The notes: generated by a model from the sequence alone, not told the origin. Counted from the stretch's first letter, positions 47,696-57,250 are shown. The stretch: 64,000 nt of DNA from Neoluteolibacter marinus (GCF_014904755.1 NZ_JACZFQ010000079.1:47832-111831); one strand, 5' to 3'. A program made the numbers and translations.

Positions 47696-49225
47696 TCAAT
47701 CCTCTGCTTTCCCTTCGGCCGGGTCTGCTGTGTCCGGTTTTTCCGAGTCCGGCTTCTTGAGCTCCTCGAGTTCCTTCTTCGCCTTGGCAATCTGGTCGCT
47801 GTCGAGGCGCGTGGTCAGGTCGCCAAGCATGACCTTGGCCTCCTCGTCGCCTCGCTCGACGGCCAGCGAGGCAAGCGCCCAGGCCTTGACCAGATCCTGC
47901 CCGGTCCCGAGGCCGTTGGCATGCAACCGGGCGAGCCCGGTGGTGGCCGCGGCGTGACCCTGGTTGGCGGCCAGCGAGTAGAGCTGGCCGGCGTTGTTGT
48001 AGTCGACCGGCATCCCCATGCCGCGTTCGTAGAGGGTGGCCAGGTTGTTCTGGGCGGCGGCGAAGCCGGCCTTGGCGGCAACCGTGAACCAAGCGGCTCC
48101 GGCGGAGGGATCGCTCAGGCCGAGGTTGCCGGAAACGTAGAGCAGCCCGAGCTCGTTCTGGGCGATCGGCATCCCCGCGTTGGCGGCGGAGAGCAGGTAC
48201 TTGTAGGCCTTGAAAACATCCGGCTTCTCGTCCTTCGAGATGCGCGACGCCATTTCGAAGGCGGCCGGGGCGCTGCCGGCTTCGGCGGCCTTGGCCAGCC
48301 ATTCGCGACCCTTCTCCTCGCTCTTCTCCGTCGCCCGGCCGGCGAAGTGGAAACCGGCGAGCCGCAGCATGCAGTCCGGCTGCTTCTCTTCGGCCCCTTT
48401 CTGGTAATCCGCGAAGGCCGCGGCGTCGTCCTTCTTGACGTTCTCCTCGAAGTCACCGAGGGCGAGGTAGGCGCCGTATTGCTTCGCTTCGATCGCCTTG
48501 GCGAGCCACTCGCGGCCCGCCTTTTCGTCGCGGAATTCCTCACCGCCGTTGAGCAGGCGGGATCCGAGCGGGATGAAAGCGGTGGCATCGCCGAGATCGG
48601 CGGCCTTCCGGTAGAGTTCGATCGAGCGCTTCGGATCGGCCTTGTCGGTCGCACCGAAGGCGCCCTCGAAGAAGCGGGCGAGCAGCAGGATCGAGGGCGT
48701 GTCGCCGGACTCCGATGCCTTCTGCCACCACTCCACCGCCTTGTCGGGGTCGGGCTTCTCGCTGAGCAGCCCGCGCAGCCAGGCTTCGCCGAGGATGCGG
48801 CCGGCATTGGCCGGGTCCTTCTTGGCGGCGGCCTCGAGATCCAGCCGCGCTTCCTGGCGGTCCTTCTCTTCCTTGGAATTCAGCAGGATCAGGGCGCGGC
48901 GGTAGGTCGCGTCCTTGTGGCCGGCGGCCGACGACTTCTTGTAGTAATCAAGCGCCAGGTCGCGCGAGGCGGTCATGCCTTGCCCGGTCTCCGCGGCGAA
49001 GCCGAGCAGGAACAAGGCATCGGCATTGCCCTTTTCGGCGAGCGGCTTGGCGAGATCGACCCCGATCGAGTGGCGACCCTCGCGGAAGGCATCGAGCGCG
49101 GCCTTCGCCGGTCCCTCGCCGGCACCGGGAATGGCAACCGGGTCGTCCGTGCCCAGATTGACCGCGGCTGGGGCCGCCACGACGGTGGCCAGGGAAAAGG
49201 CGAGCAGGAGGGTTCTTGCGTTCAT
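47696..49225 (-). CDS. Sel1-like (TPR-type) repeat protein, secreted
   Basis: 509 residues with signal peptide MNARTLLLAFSLATVVAAPA. The body is at least ten Sel1-like repeats of about 36 residues (ADALFLLGFAAETGQGMTAS, AIEAKQYGAYLALGDFEENV, AQNNLATLYERGMGMPVDYN). The C-terminal 50 residues are charged and helical. Sel1 proteins scaffold envelope complexes or signalling; no partner can be named. It starts a sub-run with coaB, the inositol-monophosphatase gene and ispF. Confidence 0.88.
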   Translation of the reverse strand: MNARTLLLAFSLATVVAAPAAVNLGTDDPVAIPGAGEGPAKAALDAFREGRHSIGVDLAKPLAEKGNADALFLLGFAAETGQGMTASRDLALDYYKKSSAAGHKDATYRRALILLNSKEEKDRQEARLDLEAAAKKDPANAGRILGEAWLRGLLSEKPDPDKAVEWWQKASESGDTPSILLLARFFEGAFGATDKADPKRSIELYRKAADLGDATAFIPLGSRLLNGGEEFRDEKAGREWLAKAIEAKQYGAYLALGDFEENVKKDDAAAFADYQKGAEEKQPDCMLRLAGFHFAGRATEKSEEKGREWLAKAAEAGSAPAAFEMASRISKDEKPDVFKAYKYLLSAANAGMPIAQNELGLLYVSGNLGLSDPSAGAAWFTVAAKAGFAAAQNNLATLYERGMGMPVDYNNAGQLYSLAANQGHAAATTGLARLHANGLGTGQDLVKAWALASLAVERGDEEAKVMLGDLTTRLDSDQIAKAKKELEELKKPDSEKPDTADPAEGKAED

Positions 49226-49304
49226 GCCGGGGATTAAAGGGCAGTCGCCGCCGGAGCAAAGCGGAAAGAACCGCGGTTCCTGCTGCCTCCGTTGGCGGTC
49301 CCCT

Positions 49305-52070
49305 TCACCCCGTCGTCCTCAGTCCCGACGCGATCGCGTTGATCGAGAGCAGCAGCTTCGGGAAGATCGCTTCGGCGGCGGTTTCGTTTTCGTCGGCGAC
49401 GTGCTGGCGCCATTCCCGGAGCAGGGCGATCTGCTGGCGGTGGAGCACCCGCAGCGGGGCTTCGCGGATGCCGAGGGTCTTGGCCATCCGCGGGCGGCGG
49501 GCTTCCATCGAGCCGTTGAACAACTCGGCGAGGAGATCGCGGGTGCGCTCGAACTCGTCGACGATCATCTTCATGAAGCGCTCGCGCAGGGCCGGGTCCT
49601 CGACAAGACCCGCGTAACCGGCCATCAGCTCGAGGTTGGCGGAGGCGAGGTTGGTTTCGACGTTGGTCAGGACGTAGGACAGGAAAGTCGATTTCGGCAC
49701 GGCGGCCTTCAGCGCCTCGAAGCGCTCGGGCGAGGTGGCCTTGAGTTTCTCCAGGGCCGATCCGGTGCCGAACCAACCGGGCATGTAGAAGCGCGCCTGG
49801 GTCCACGAGAACACCCAGGGAATCGCGCGCAGGTCGGAGATGGAGTGACCCTTGGCACCGGTGCGGCGGGCCGGGCGGGAGCCGATGCGGGAGTTCTCCA
49901 GCGCGTCGATCGGTGTCACCTGGCGGTAGAAGTGGATGAAGCCCTCCGCGTGCAGCAGGCGCTGGTAGGCAGCCTGGCTTTCCTCGGCGAGGAAGGGCAG
50001 GAACTCCTCGGCGGGATCCTCCGTCTTCGCGGTGTGGCGGTGGGTCGCGGTGGTGATCGCGGCACCGGCGAGGAGCAGCTCGAGGTTGTAGGTCGCGTTG
50101 GCGAGATTGGCGTACTTCTGGGCGATGGTTTCGCCTTGTTCGGTCATCCGGAAGCCGCCGCTCATCGAGCCGTGCGGCAGGGCGGCCATGAACCAGTGGG
50201 TCGGGCCCGCACCGCGGGAAATGGTGCCGCCGCGGCCGTGGAAGAAGCGGATCCGGATCCCGCGCTCGTTGGCGGTAGCGCTGAGGTTTTCCTGGGCGCG
50301 GTGAAGCGCCCACTGGGCGGCGAAGATCCCGCAGTCCTTGTTGGAGTCGGAGTAGCCGAGCATCGCCTGTTGGCTCGGCTTGTCCGATCCCGCACGGTGG
50401 AGGATCGAGCGGTGGGCCATCGGGTGGTCGAGGAAGGCGGCCAGGATGCCGGGCGAGCGGTCGAGATCGTCCATGGTCTCGAACAGCGGGACCACCTCGA
50501 GCGGACAGCAGGGGCCCTCCTTGGTCAGGTCCATCAATCCGGCTTCGCGGGCGAGCAGGAACACGCCGAGCAGGTCGGAGAGCTGGCGGGTCATCGAAAT
50601 GATCAGCGCGCCGAGTCCCGAGTCACCCCAGGTCTTGCGATGGCGGACGAGCACGCGGTAGCAGTCGAGCACCAGGTCGGCCTCCACGCCGACGCGGGCG
50701 GTGTCGTGCAGGAACGGCCGCGACGACAGGAGTTCCTTGTTGAGGAAGGCGAGGCGTTTCTCCTCGGGCCAGGTCGCGTAGCTCTCGCCGTCCGGGACGT
50801 GGGCCGCGGTGAGGAGCTGGGCGATCGCCTTGTCGTGGAATTCGGAGTTCTGCCGGACGTCGAGCGTGGCGAGGTGGAAGCCGAAAATGTCGAGCTTCTG
50901 TTGGAGCGGCCGGAGGACCTGCTCGTCGACCAGCTGGCAGCCGGCACCGCGGATCCCGAAGGCCAGCAACTCGAGGTCGGCATTGAGTTGTCCCGGTGTG
51001 GCGTAGCCGTCATGGCCGTCGATCTGGCGCTGCAGGCGGGCGGCAATCAGGGTGGCGAAGTGGCGCCAGGGCTCCTCGTGGAAGCGGTCGTGGAGGTCGT
51101 TGGCAACTTCCTCGTCGCCGAGCACGAAGTTGAGCTCGTCGATGCGCGTCTCGAGCGCTTCCGGGACGGGATTGAGATGCTGGGAATGGGTCAGCTGCTT
51201 GGCGACCTCGTCGATCTCCCGGCGCAGCAACCGGAAGGCGGCGCGGCGCAGCATCTGCAGGGTCTTTTCGGTGACCTCCGGCGTGACCAGCGGGTGGCCG
51301 TCGCGGTCGCCGCCGATCCAGCTGCCGAAGGACAGCCGCGGTATGTTGCCGGCGGCCCGCAGCGCTTCGAGCGGGAAGCCGGCGTCGCGCCAGGCCTCGG
51401 TGAAGTGCATGTCGAGCCGGTTGAGGGCGGCCGGGAAGAGGTCGCGCAGGTAGTGGATGGCGTCCCGCAGCTCGCGGAAGAGATCCGGGCGGACGAGGTG
51501 GATCTCCCCGGTGCGCCAGAGGGTTTCCAGTGAGGTCACAATGCGCTCGCGGATCCGCCGGCGCTCGCGGTCGGTGTATTTCGGGTATTCGTTTCGGACG
51601 AGTTCCTCGTAAAGCGCGCGGTGACGCTCGCGCACCGACGCGCGCTTGGCTTCGGTCGGGTGGGCGGTGAGCACCGGCTGGACATCGACGTCCTTGAGCA
51701 CGCCGAGAATTTCCTGCGGCCCCAGCCCGAGCGCGGTCATGTCCTTGAGCGCGCGCGGCCACAGTCCGCGGATGGACTCGGCGCCGAGCGCCTTTTCACG
51801 CTCGCGGCGGATGGCAGAAGAGACGCGCTCCTCGACCATGTTGAGGAGCTGGAAGCCGATCGAATAAAGCTGCTGGGTGCCGTCCGGCGGATCTTCGTCC
51901 GGGACGGTGCCGGACCACGGCAGATAGGGGAGCAGGGAATCCTCGCCGAGGCTTTGCAGGGCGTCGCCGAGGCAACCGACGAGGAATGAGAGGGTTTCGT
52001 CGATCAGGTCGAAGCCTTCAAGGCGGAGCTGCTCGCGGGTCGGTTGGGTATCGGTCATCGGCGCGGCCAT
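49305..52070 (-). CDS. ppc: Phosphoenolpyruvate carboxylase
   Basis: 921-residue enzyme making oxaloacetate from PEP and bicarbonate, replenishing the TCA cycle. Catalytic motifs: VLTAHPTEAKR (His about 138), GGDRDGHPLVT (about 257), GYSDSNKDCGIF (about 575) and FFHGRGGTISRGAGP (about 618). It ends in GLRTTG, the conserved C-terminal glycine being kept. Full length for the family. Start at ATG 52070 or four codons later. It precedes the Sel1 gene by 79 bases and follows the CAP-domain gene by 45. Confidence 0.97.
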   Translation of the reverse strand: MAAPMTDTQPTREQLRLEGFDLIDETLSFLVGCLGDALQSLGEDSLLPYLPWSGTVPDEDPPDGTQQLYSIGFQLLNMVEERVSSAIRREREKALGAESIRGLWPRALKDMTALGLGPQEILGVLKDVDVQPVLTAHPTEAKRASVRERHRALYEELVRNEYPKYTDRERRRIRERIVTSLETLWRTGEIHLVRPDLFRELRDAIHYLRDLFPAALNRLDMHFTEAWRDAGFPLEALRAAGNIPRLSFGSWIGGDRDGHPLVTPEVTEKTLQMLRRAAFRLLRREIDEVAKQLTHSQHLNPVPEALETRIDELNFVLGDEEVANDLHDRFHEEPWRHFATLIAARLQRQIDGHDGYATPGQLNADLELLAFGIRGAGCQLVDEQVLRPLQQKLDIFGFHLATLDVRQNSEFHDKAIAQLLTAAHVPDGESYATWPEEKRLAFLNKELLSSRPFLHDTARVGVEADLVLDCYRVLVRHRKTWGDSGLGALIISMTRQLSDLLGVFLLAREAGLMDLTKEGPCCPLEVVPLFETMDDLDRSPGILAAFLDHPMAHRSILHRAGSDKPSQQAMLGYSDSNKDCGIFAAQWALHRAQENLSATANERGIRIRFFHGRGGTISRGAGPTHWFMAALPHGSMSGGFRMTEQGETIAQKYANLANATYNLELLLAGAAITTATHRHTAKTEDPAEEFLPFLAEESQAAYQRLLHAEGFIHFYRQVTPIDALENSRIGSRPARRTGAKGHSISDLRAIPWVFSWTQARFYMPGWFGTGSALEKLKATSPERFEALKAAVPKSTFLSYVLTNVETNLASANLELMAGYAGLVEDPALRERFMKMIVDEFERTRDLLAELFNGSMEARRPRMAKTLGIREAPLRVLHRQQIALLREWRQHVADENETAAEAIFPKLLLSINAIASGLRTTG

Positions 52071-52115
52071 TGAAGCAGCCGGGATGCCGGGGCGTGAAGC
52101 CGAATGCGCGGCAGG

Positions 52116-53177
52116 CTAATTCTTCGACCCCGTCATCATCGTCCAGTGGACGCCGGAGATGCCAACGCCGAGGACATTCGGCCCGCCGGCGAACATGATG
52201 AAGCGGTGGCCGTCGGAGCCGAACCAGCCGTCGTAGGCTGCCTGGAAGTTGGTCGAACCCATGTAGATGTTCTCGCCGCTGGCATTGCCGGTGAAGCCGG
52301 CCAGGCGGGCGCGGTCCCAGGGGGTTTTTTTGTTCGGGACGGGGGATTCATGGGCGAAAAACCCGAGCCGCGCCATGTCGGCGGAGTGGCCCTTGGAGGC
52401 GTCGGAAAGCTTTTCCTCGAGCCGCAGCGGCGTCAGGCCGCAGACATCGCGCTCGCGGTTGAGGACCTTGGCGAACTCGTACATCGAGGAGTCCGCCCAA
52501 TTTCCGGCTTCCTTGTTGGCCTTGTCGGTGGCGGCGAGGCGGGTCATCGCCTCGCGGGCCGCCAGCAGCTTGTCGCGCAGCTTGACCAGGTTCTTGGCCT
52601 CGAGATGGCCGGCGATCAGTTCCTCGCGCATTTCCTCGTCGTCGAGGGTGGCGAATTCCGGTTCCTCCTCGAAGCGCTCGAGCTCGCGCGTCGCCTCGCA
52701 CAAACCCGACACCGCCGCGTCGAAGGCGGCGTCGAAGGTCTTGGTGTCTGCCAGGGCCAGCTTGTTGACCCGGGCGTGGAGCTTGGTCAGCGATTTCATC
52801 TCATCGCGCAGCATGTCGATCTTGCGGCCTTCCTTCTTCCAGTCGGTGCGGATCAGCTTCATCACCCGCTCGCGCTCCGATTCCAGCTCCCGGCATTCGA
52901 GGTCGAAGATCTCGTAGGGATTCTTGCCGCTTTCCCCGCGAGTCACCTTGTCGATCTTCTGCTCGTGGTACTTCTGCGAAATCCGGAGAGCCTTCTCGTA
53001 GTCCTTCATCGCGCCCTCGCCGAGCTGCAGCCACGACCGGTAGGCGGCCTGGCGCTTGGCCGGATCCGGTGAGATCATCCACTGGCCGGCCCGCTTCACG
53101 AAGTCGGCGGGTGGCGCGGTGGTCTGGCCGTTGACGGTCAGCGTGGCGGCACAGAGGAGCAGGGGGACGAGGCGCAT
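52116..53177 (-). CDS. Secreted CAP-domain (SCP-like) protein
   Basis: 353 residues. Signal peptide MRLVPLLLCAATLTVNG, a long charged helical region (about 25-220, coiled-coil-like; KKEGRKIDMLRDEMKSLTKL), then a CAP domain (about 225-350): LNRERDVCGLTPLRLEEKLS, FFAHESPVPNKKTPWDRARL, SGENIYMGSTN, GWFGSDGHRFIMFAGG. The conserved His-Glu-Glu-His set is present (HSADMARLGFFAHES, GENI, DGHR). CAP proteins bind lipids or act as extracellular factors; the role here is unknown. The start at 53177 gives the signal peptide. Confidence 0.85.
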   Translation of the reverse strand: MRLVPLLLCAATLTVNGQTTAPPADFVKRAGQWMISPDPAKRQAAYRSWLQLGEGAMKDYEKALRISQKYHEQKIDKVTRGESGKNPYEIFDLECRELESERERVMKLIRTDWKKEGRKIDMLRDEMKSLTKLHARVNKLALADTKTFDAAFDAAVSGLCEATRELERFEEEPEFATLDDEEMREELIAGHLEAKNLVKLRDKLLAAREAMTRLAATDKANKEAGNWADSSMYEFAKVLNRERDVCGLTPLRLEEKLSDASKGHSADMARLGFFAHESPVPNKKTPWDRARLAGFTGNASGENIYMGSTNFQAAYDGWFGSDGHRFIMFAGGPNVLGVGISGVHWTMMTGSKN

Positions 53178-53221
53178 GATGGGATGGTAGCGACACCGGA
53201 TGTCGTTTCCATCCTGAAATC

Positions 53222-54499
53222 TCATTCGATCACACAGGGCAGCAGCACCGCGTCACGCATCCCGTGGATCTTCTTCTTGTCGGCCGGAGCGAGGGTGGCC
53301 AATGCCCCGGCGAGGGTGGTGACGCCTTGATCGTCGGTGAAGTAGTATGGACACAGCCGCACCCGGCCGCGCATCGTGACCACGCTGCCGTCGTCCCGAA
53401 ACACCGGGTGTTCGATCAGCCGGCCTTCGCTGAATTCCTGCATGATCCACGGCTGCTGGGAGAAGTCGGCCATTGCGGCGTGGACCTTGTCCGACCAGTC
53501 GGCCTGCGCCATGTCGTGGCCGATATGGACGCCCCGCGAGCCCCAGGCAGTTTCGTGGAATCCACTGATTTTCAGGACCAGGCGACGCTGCTTCTGGCTG
53601 AAGGCGGCGACCTCTTCCCAGGAATTCACTCCCAGCACCGGCAGCGCGGCCTGGGGCGGCAGCGGCGCAGGATCGACCACCCAGCCGGGCGGGACGATGT
53701 CGCGCACCCGGTTCAGGTGGCTGCCCCGGAGCGCCTGCTCCCAGACCGGCTTGAGTGCCGGGGTCCACAGCAGCGCGAGCCACAGCTTGTCCTCGAGATG
53801 CGGCTTGCACGGCGGGCTCAGCGCGAGTTCGCCGCTTGCCGAGCGCTCCGCCAGGTGACGGGCCTCGGGGATGGCTTCCCAGTCGAACCACTCGAAGAAG
53901 CGGTAGAGGGCACGGCCGTCGGGCTGATATTCCTCCGCGGCCTCGACCGTCCGCCCGCCGCCGGCCGCGCGGGCCAGCCATTCCATTTCGCGGCGGTAGT
54001 CGGCGGACTCCTCGGACAGCAGGATCGCCCCGTCCTCTCCGAGCACCGAAGAGAAGCCGCGGATCATCCCGTCGCGGCCGCCGAGGACCTCGAAACCGGC
54101 GTCGGCATAGAGCTGGGACAGCCATGCGGTGATCCCGATCCCGCCCGGCACCGAATCGAGCTCGGTGAGGGAGAAGCCCCCGGCGGTCACGATCAGGTCC
54201 GGCCGGATCACCCGGGGCAAGAGGTCGCGGGTCGCGGCCTCCTTTTGCAAGTCCACCATCCACGCCGGCTTGCCGGTATCCAGGACCTCGGCAATCCAGC
54301 CCGGCAACTTGCCGGATGCGCTGCGCCGGTAAAGGTCGTCACAGGCCTGCTGGAACTTCGCCAGCGGATGACCCAGCGAGGCGAGGAAGCGGCCCTCGGC
54401 CTTGGTCAGCTTCAGCGGCTCGGGCGAGAACTGCCAACCCCCGTCGAACAGGCCGCCTTCCGGTATCGCCGCCTTGATTTGGTCGAGACTCAGGCTCAT
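53222..54499 (-). CDS. ATP-grasp-like protein of unknown function
   Basis: 425 residues, cytoplasmic. The C-terminal third has strands typical of an ATP-grasp ligase: RRLVLKISGFHETAWGSRGV (phosphate-binding lysine), PWIMQEFSEGRLIEHPVF and MRGRVRLCPYYF. An earlier PDLIVTAGGFSLTELDSVPG resembles the glutathionylspermidine-synthase-type permuted family. The ligase reaction and substrates cannot be named. Its ATG overlaps the ruvA stop by four bases (ATGA at 54496-54499), so translation is coupled to ruvA. I am confident that it is a real gene and less so about the fold. Confidence 0.7.
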   Translation of the reverse strand: MSLSLDQIKAAIPEGGLFDGGWQFSPEPLKLTKAEGRFLASLGHPLAKFQQACDDLYRRSASGKLPGWIAEVLDTGKPAWMVDLQKEAATRDLLPRVIRPDLIVTAGGFSLTELDSVPGGIGITAWLSQLYADAGFEVLGGRDGMIRGFSSVLGEDGAILLSEESADYRREMEWLARAAGGGRTVEAAEEYQPDGRALYRFFEWFDWEAIPEARHLAERSASGELALSPPCKPHLEDKLWLALLWTPALKPVWEQALRGSHLNRVRDIVPPGWVVDPAPLPPQAALPVLGVNSWEEVAAFSQKQRRLVLKISGFHETAWGSRGVHIGHDMAQADWSDKVHAAMADFSQQPWIMQEFSEGRLIEHPVFRDDGSVVTMRGRVRLCPYYFTDDQGVTTLAGALATLAPADKKKIHGMRDAVLLPCVIE

Positions 54500-55089
54500 T
54501 GCATCGATCTCAGGGCTCCGCGAATCAACTCCTCGGTGGTGGCGCCGGGTTGCGCGTCGAGCACCTTGCGTACCGCCTTGCGGGCGTCGACCTGCTTGTA
54601 TCCCAGAGCCATCAGCGCCATCTCCGCGTCGGCGGTGGCCGGGGCGAGCTGGCCGCTGGCGACCTCCTGCCAGGTGTCCGCCACTCCGACCTTGTCCTTG
54701 AGTTCCAGCACCACCCGCTCGGCGGTCTTCTTGCCGAGGCCCTTGATCTTGGAAAGCTCGGCCGACTCTCCACCGGCCACGCAGGCTTTGAAACGGCCGA
54801 CCGGCATGCCGCTGAGGATTGCCATCGCGATCGCCGGGCCGATGCCGCTGACGCGATCGATGAGCAGCAGGAACAGGTCCCGTTCTTCCTCCGAGGCGAA
54901 GCCGTAGAGGGTGTGGGCGGTTTCGCGGACGTGGAGGTGGGTGCGCAGGTCGACCTCCAGCCCCTCGGCCGCGTGGAGGCGGTCGAAGGTGGAGAGGGGC
55001 ACGTGGACCTCGTAGCCCACGCCGCCGACATCCACCACCAGCCGGTTCGGGTATGCCTCCAACACCTTTCCTCGCAGCCGGGCGATCAT
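54496..55089 (-). CDS. ruvA: Holliday junction branch migration protein RuvA
   Basis: 197 residues. OB-fold start MIARLRGKVLEAYPNRLVVD, then VGGVGYEVHVPLSTFDRL, HLHVRETAHTLYGFASEEER, two helix-hairpin-helix motifs (VSGIGPAIAMAIL, IKGLGKKTAERVVLELKD) and domain III EMALMALGYKQVDARKAVRK. It tetramerises on Holliday junctions and recruits the RuvB motor. ruvB and ruvC are not adjacent. The start at 55089 is canonical. Overlaps the ATP-grasp-like gene downstream by four bases. Confidence 0.97.
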   Translation of the reverse strand: MIARLRGKVLEAYPNRLVVDVGGVGYEVHVPLSTFDRLHAAEGLEVDLRTHLHVRETAHTLYGFASEEERDLFLLLIDRVSGIGPAIAMAILSGMPVGRFKACVAGGESAELSKIKGLGKKTAERVVLELKDKVGVADTWQEVASGQLAPATADAEMALMALGYKQVDARKAVRKVLDAQPGATTEELIRGALRSMQ

Positions 55090-55189
55090 CGTGGCTGAGC
55101 TTGGACCGGCTCCCGGAACTGCCAAGGGCGAAGTTCCGTCATGCGTTCCGGAGCGGAAAAGCCGGGCACTTGCGGGTGAAAAACCCCGC

Positions 55190-55217
55190 TTTACAAGGGG
55201 GGGACGGCTCCTATAGT
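55190..55217 (+). promoter_or_regulatory. Sigma-70-type promoter of secG
   Basis: TTTACA (55190-55195), 16-base spacer, TATAGT (55212-55217). The expected transcript start is near 55224, only about three bases before the secG ATG at 55227, so the message may be leaderless or nearly so. Confidence 0.55.
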
Positions 55218-55226
55218 CCGCCCCCC

Positions 55227-55799
55227 ATGATTCTCTCCGCCATCGATTGGCTCTCGATCAGCATCAACCTGTTGCTGGTCCTTTTCGTTCTCGTCTGTCT
55301 CGTGATGAGCATGATCATCCTGATGCAGCGCCCGAAAAACGAAGGCCTCGGCGCGGCGTTCGGCTCCGGTGCCACCGACCAGCTGTTCGGTGCCCGCACC
55401 ACCAACGTCCTCCAGAAGGGCACGGTCTACTTGGCGACGATGTTTTTCGTGCTGACGCTGACCCTGGCCGTGCTGATCGCCAAGCGGAACGCGAATCGCA
55501 CCTCGCTGGTGGCGGAAGTCCCGGTTGCCGAAGCCCCGGCCGCGGACGCATCGACGCCGCTTGAGCCCGAGGCGGTAACGCCTCCGGTGGAAGTTCCCGC
55601 CGCGCCGGCCGACGAGACCCCCGCGGAAGAAGCTCCGGCTGAAGAAGCTCCGGCTGAAGAAGCTCCGGCTGAAGAAGCTCCCGCCGAAGCGCCCGAGGCG
55701 GATGCCACCGCTCCGGAGCCGGCGGCAGAGCCCGCGGAACCCGCCGATGAGCCCGCGGAGCCGGCTGATGAGCCCGAGACCTCCGACGGGAATCCCTGA
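55227..55799 (+). CDS. secG: Preprotein translocase subunit SecG with long acidic tail
   Basis: 190 residues. The first 85 are a normal SecG: two membrane helices around the conserved MQRPKNEGLGAAFGSGATDQ loop (GARTTNVLQKGTVYLATMFF). It belongs to the SecYEG channel. The remaining 105 residues are Ala/Glu/Pro-rich, including four EEAPA repeats encoded by a 15-base tandem repeat. Typical SecG proteins are about 75-120 residues, so the tail is unusual; it is predicted disordered and cytoplasmic or periplasmic depending on topology. A promoter abuts the start. Confidence 0.93.
   Translation: MILSAIDWLSISINLLLVLFVLVCLVMSMIILMQRPKNEGLGAAFGSGATDQLFGARTTNVLQKGTVYLATMFFVLTLTLAVLIAKRNANRTSLVAEVPVAEAPAADASTPLEPEAVTPPVEVPAAPADETPAEEAPAEEAPAEEAPAEEAPAEAPEADATAPEPAAEPAEPADEPAEPADEPETSDGNP
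55626..55685 (+). repeat. 15-base tandem repeat inside secG
   Basis: Four tandem units of GAAGAAGCTCCGGCT; the last has two changes. The length keeps the frame and encodes EEAPA. Nearly identical DNA repeats suggest recent slippage expansion. Confidence 0.9.
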
Positions 55800-55912
55800 T
55801 CCGGCGGATCACAGCGATCTTCCAGGCGCGCGGCGGATTTCGCCCCGCGCCTTTTTCGTGGCGGGGATTGCCCTTGGACCGCGGCATGGATCACGCTTGA
55901 GTCATCTCAAGC

Positions 55913-57172
55913 ATGACGCCTGAAACCGACCTCCCCGTCTGGGCGCGCTCCGATGCCTTCCCGCCTGCGGGACCGGGCTGGGGCTGGGTTGACCGCAAGG
56001 GGCGCCGCTTTCCCTGCGGCAGCTTCGACGAACTTGCGGCGGCGATCGCGGCAGACGCCGGTGCCCGGGTTGACCTGGTCTGGACCCCGGCGGCGCCGGG
56101 GCTGGTCTTGCCGGAAGAGATCCACGAGCTTCACTCCGCCATGCGCGAAGCCCGGGTCCGCTGGGCGAACTGGGAGATCGAGGAGGGCAAGCGGCAGATG
56201 ATGATGTTCGGTGCCGCCGCGGGCCTGATGATTGTCTTTGCCGGCGGCGACTTCCGGAGGATCCTGACCAACGGCGCGGTGGGTCTGGCGCTGCTGTTGT
56301 TTTTCCTGCTCGGGCTGATGCCGTGGTACCAAGGCACGAAGCGGCTCCGCAAGGCCCGCAACTGGGCCGCGGGCGAGATGGTCGCCGGGGCCCCGGACTT
56401 GCGGTTCGAAGTCTGGCTCTCCATCCAAAAGGCTCCGGTGACGCGGATCTTGTTCTGGTTGCTGGCGGTGGCCGGGCTGGTCCAGCTCGGCGTGGAACTC
56501 CAGGCCTACTCCGAGCGCCAGGCGATGGGCGGCGTCAGTTTCCTGGGCGGGCTGATGAAGATCGTTTCGAAGTTCGGGACCATCGAGGGCTTCGGGATCA
56601 CCATTCCCCGGGCCGGACTCACCAAGCACGCCGGCCATGTCACCGAAGGCGAAGGCTGGCGGCTGTTGACCGCCCCGTTCCTGCACGGCCACTGGCTGCA
56701 CTGGCTGATGAACGCGTCGGCGCTCGCCTACCTCGGCAAGCGCGTCGAGACCTTTGCCCGCTGGCCGCACCTGGTGATGGCATTCCTGATTTCCGCGTGG
56801 ATCGGCGGCGAGGTTTCCGCGCGCTTCTCGACCACCGCCTCGATCGGGGCTTCGGGCGGACTGATGGGGCTGCTCGGCTTCCTGCTGGTCTTTGAAACCC
56901 TGCACCGATCCCTGGTTCCGCAGAGTTCCCGCCTGCGCCTGCTGGCCGGGGTGGTCCTGACCGGGGTGATCGGCTTCGTGTTCCGGCATTTCATCGACAA
57001 TGCCGCGCACATCGGCGGCCTGCTCGCCGGCATGGTGTACGCCGCGTTGATCTTCCCGCGGTCGTCGTCGCCCCACCGGCCGCGGACGACGTCGGTCGAG
57101 GTCATCGCCGGCGGTGCCGCCCTCGGGCTGCTGGTTTGTTCCGCGGTGCTGGCCTGCGTGAAGATGATCTGA
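55913..57172 (+). CDS. Rhomboid-family intramembrane serine protease
   Basis: 419 residues. An N-terminal cytoplasmic region (1-90, SDAFPPAGPGWGWVDRKGRR) precedes two helices and a six-helix rhomboid core. The catalytic serine is in TASIGASGGLMGLLG (GxSG, about residue 312) and the catalytic histidine in DNAAHIGGLLAGM (about 366). It cleaves membrane-embedded substrates; targets are unknown. The large N-terminal extension and extra helices exceed a minimal rhomboid. Confidence 0.9.
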   Translation: MTPETDLPVWARSDAFPPAGPGWGWVDRKGRRFPCGSFDELAAAIAADAGARVDLVWTPAAPGLVLPEEIHELHSAMREARVRWANWEIEEGKRQMMMFGAAAGLMIVFAGGDFRRILTNGAVGLALLLFFLLGLMPWYQGTKRLRKARNWAAGEMVAGAPDLRFEVWLSIQKAPVTRILFWLLAVAGLVQLGVELQAYSERQAMGGVSFLGGLMKIVSKFGTIEGFGITIPRAGLTKHAGHVTEGEGWRLLTAPFLHGHWLHWLMNASALAYLGKRVETFARWPHLVMAFLISAWIGGEVSARFSTTASIGASGGLMGLLGFLLVFETLHRSLVPQSSRLRLLAGVVLTGVIGFVFRHFIDNAAHIGGLLAGMVYAALIFPRSSSPHRPRTTSVEVIAGGAALGLLVCSAVLACVKMI

Positions 57173-57250
57173 GCCGGGGTGTCGATATCGCCACGGCTTG
57201 GCGGGCGACGGGATGATCGATCGCCCGCCAGCATCACGTTCACTCATCCG

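Noticed and set aside
55626..55685. Short tandem repeats considered as a CRISPR array
   Set aside because: No spacers; units are contiguous, in frame and code for the SecG tail.
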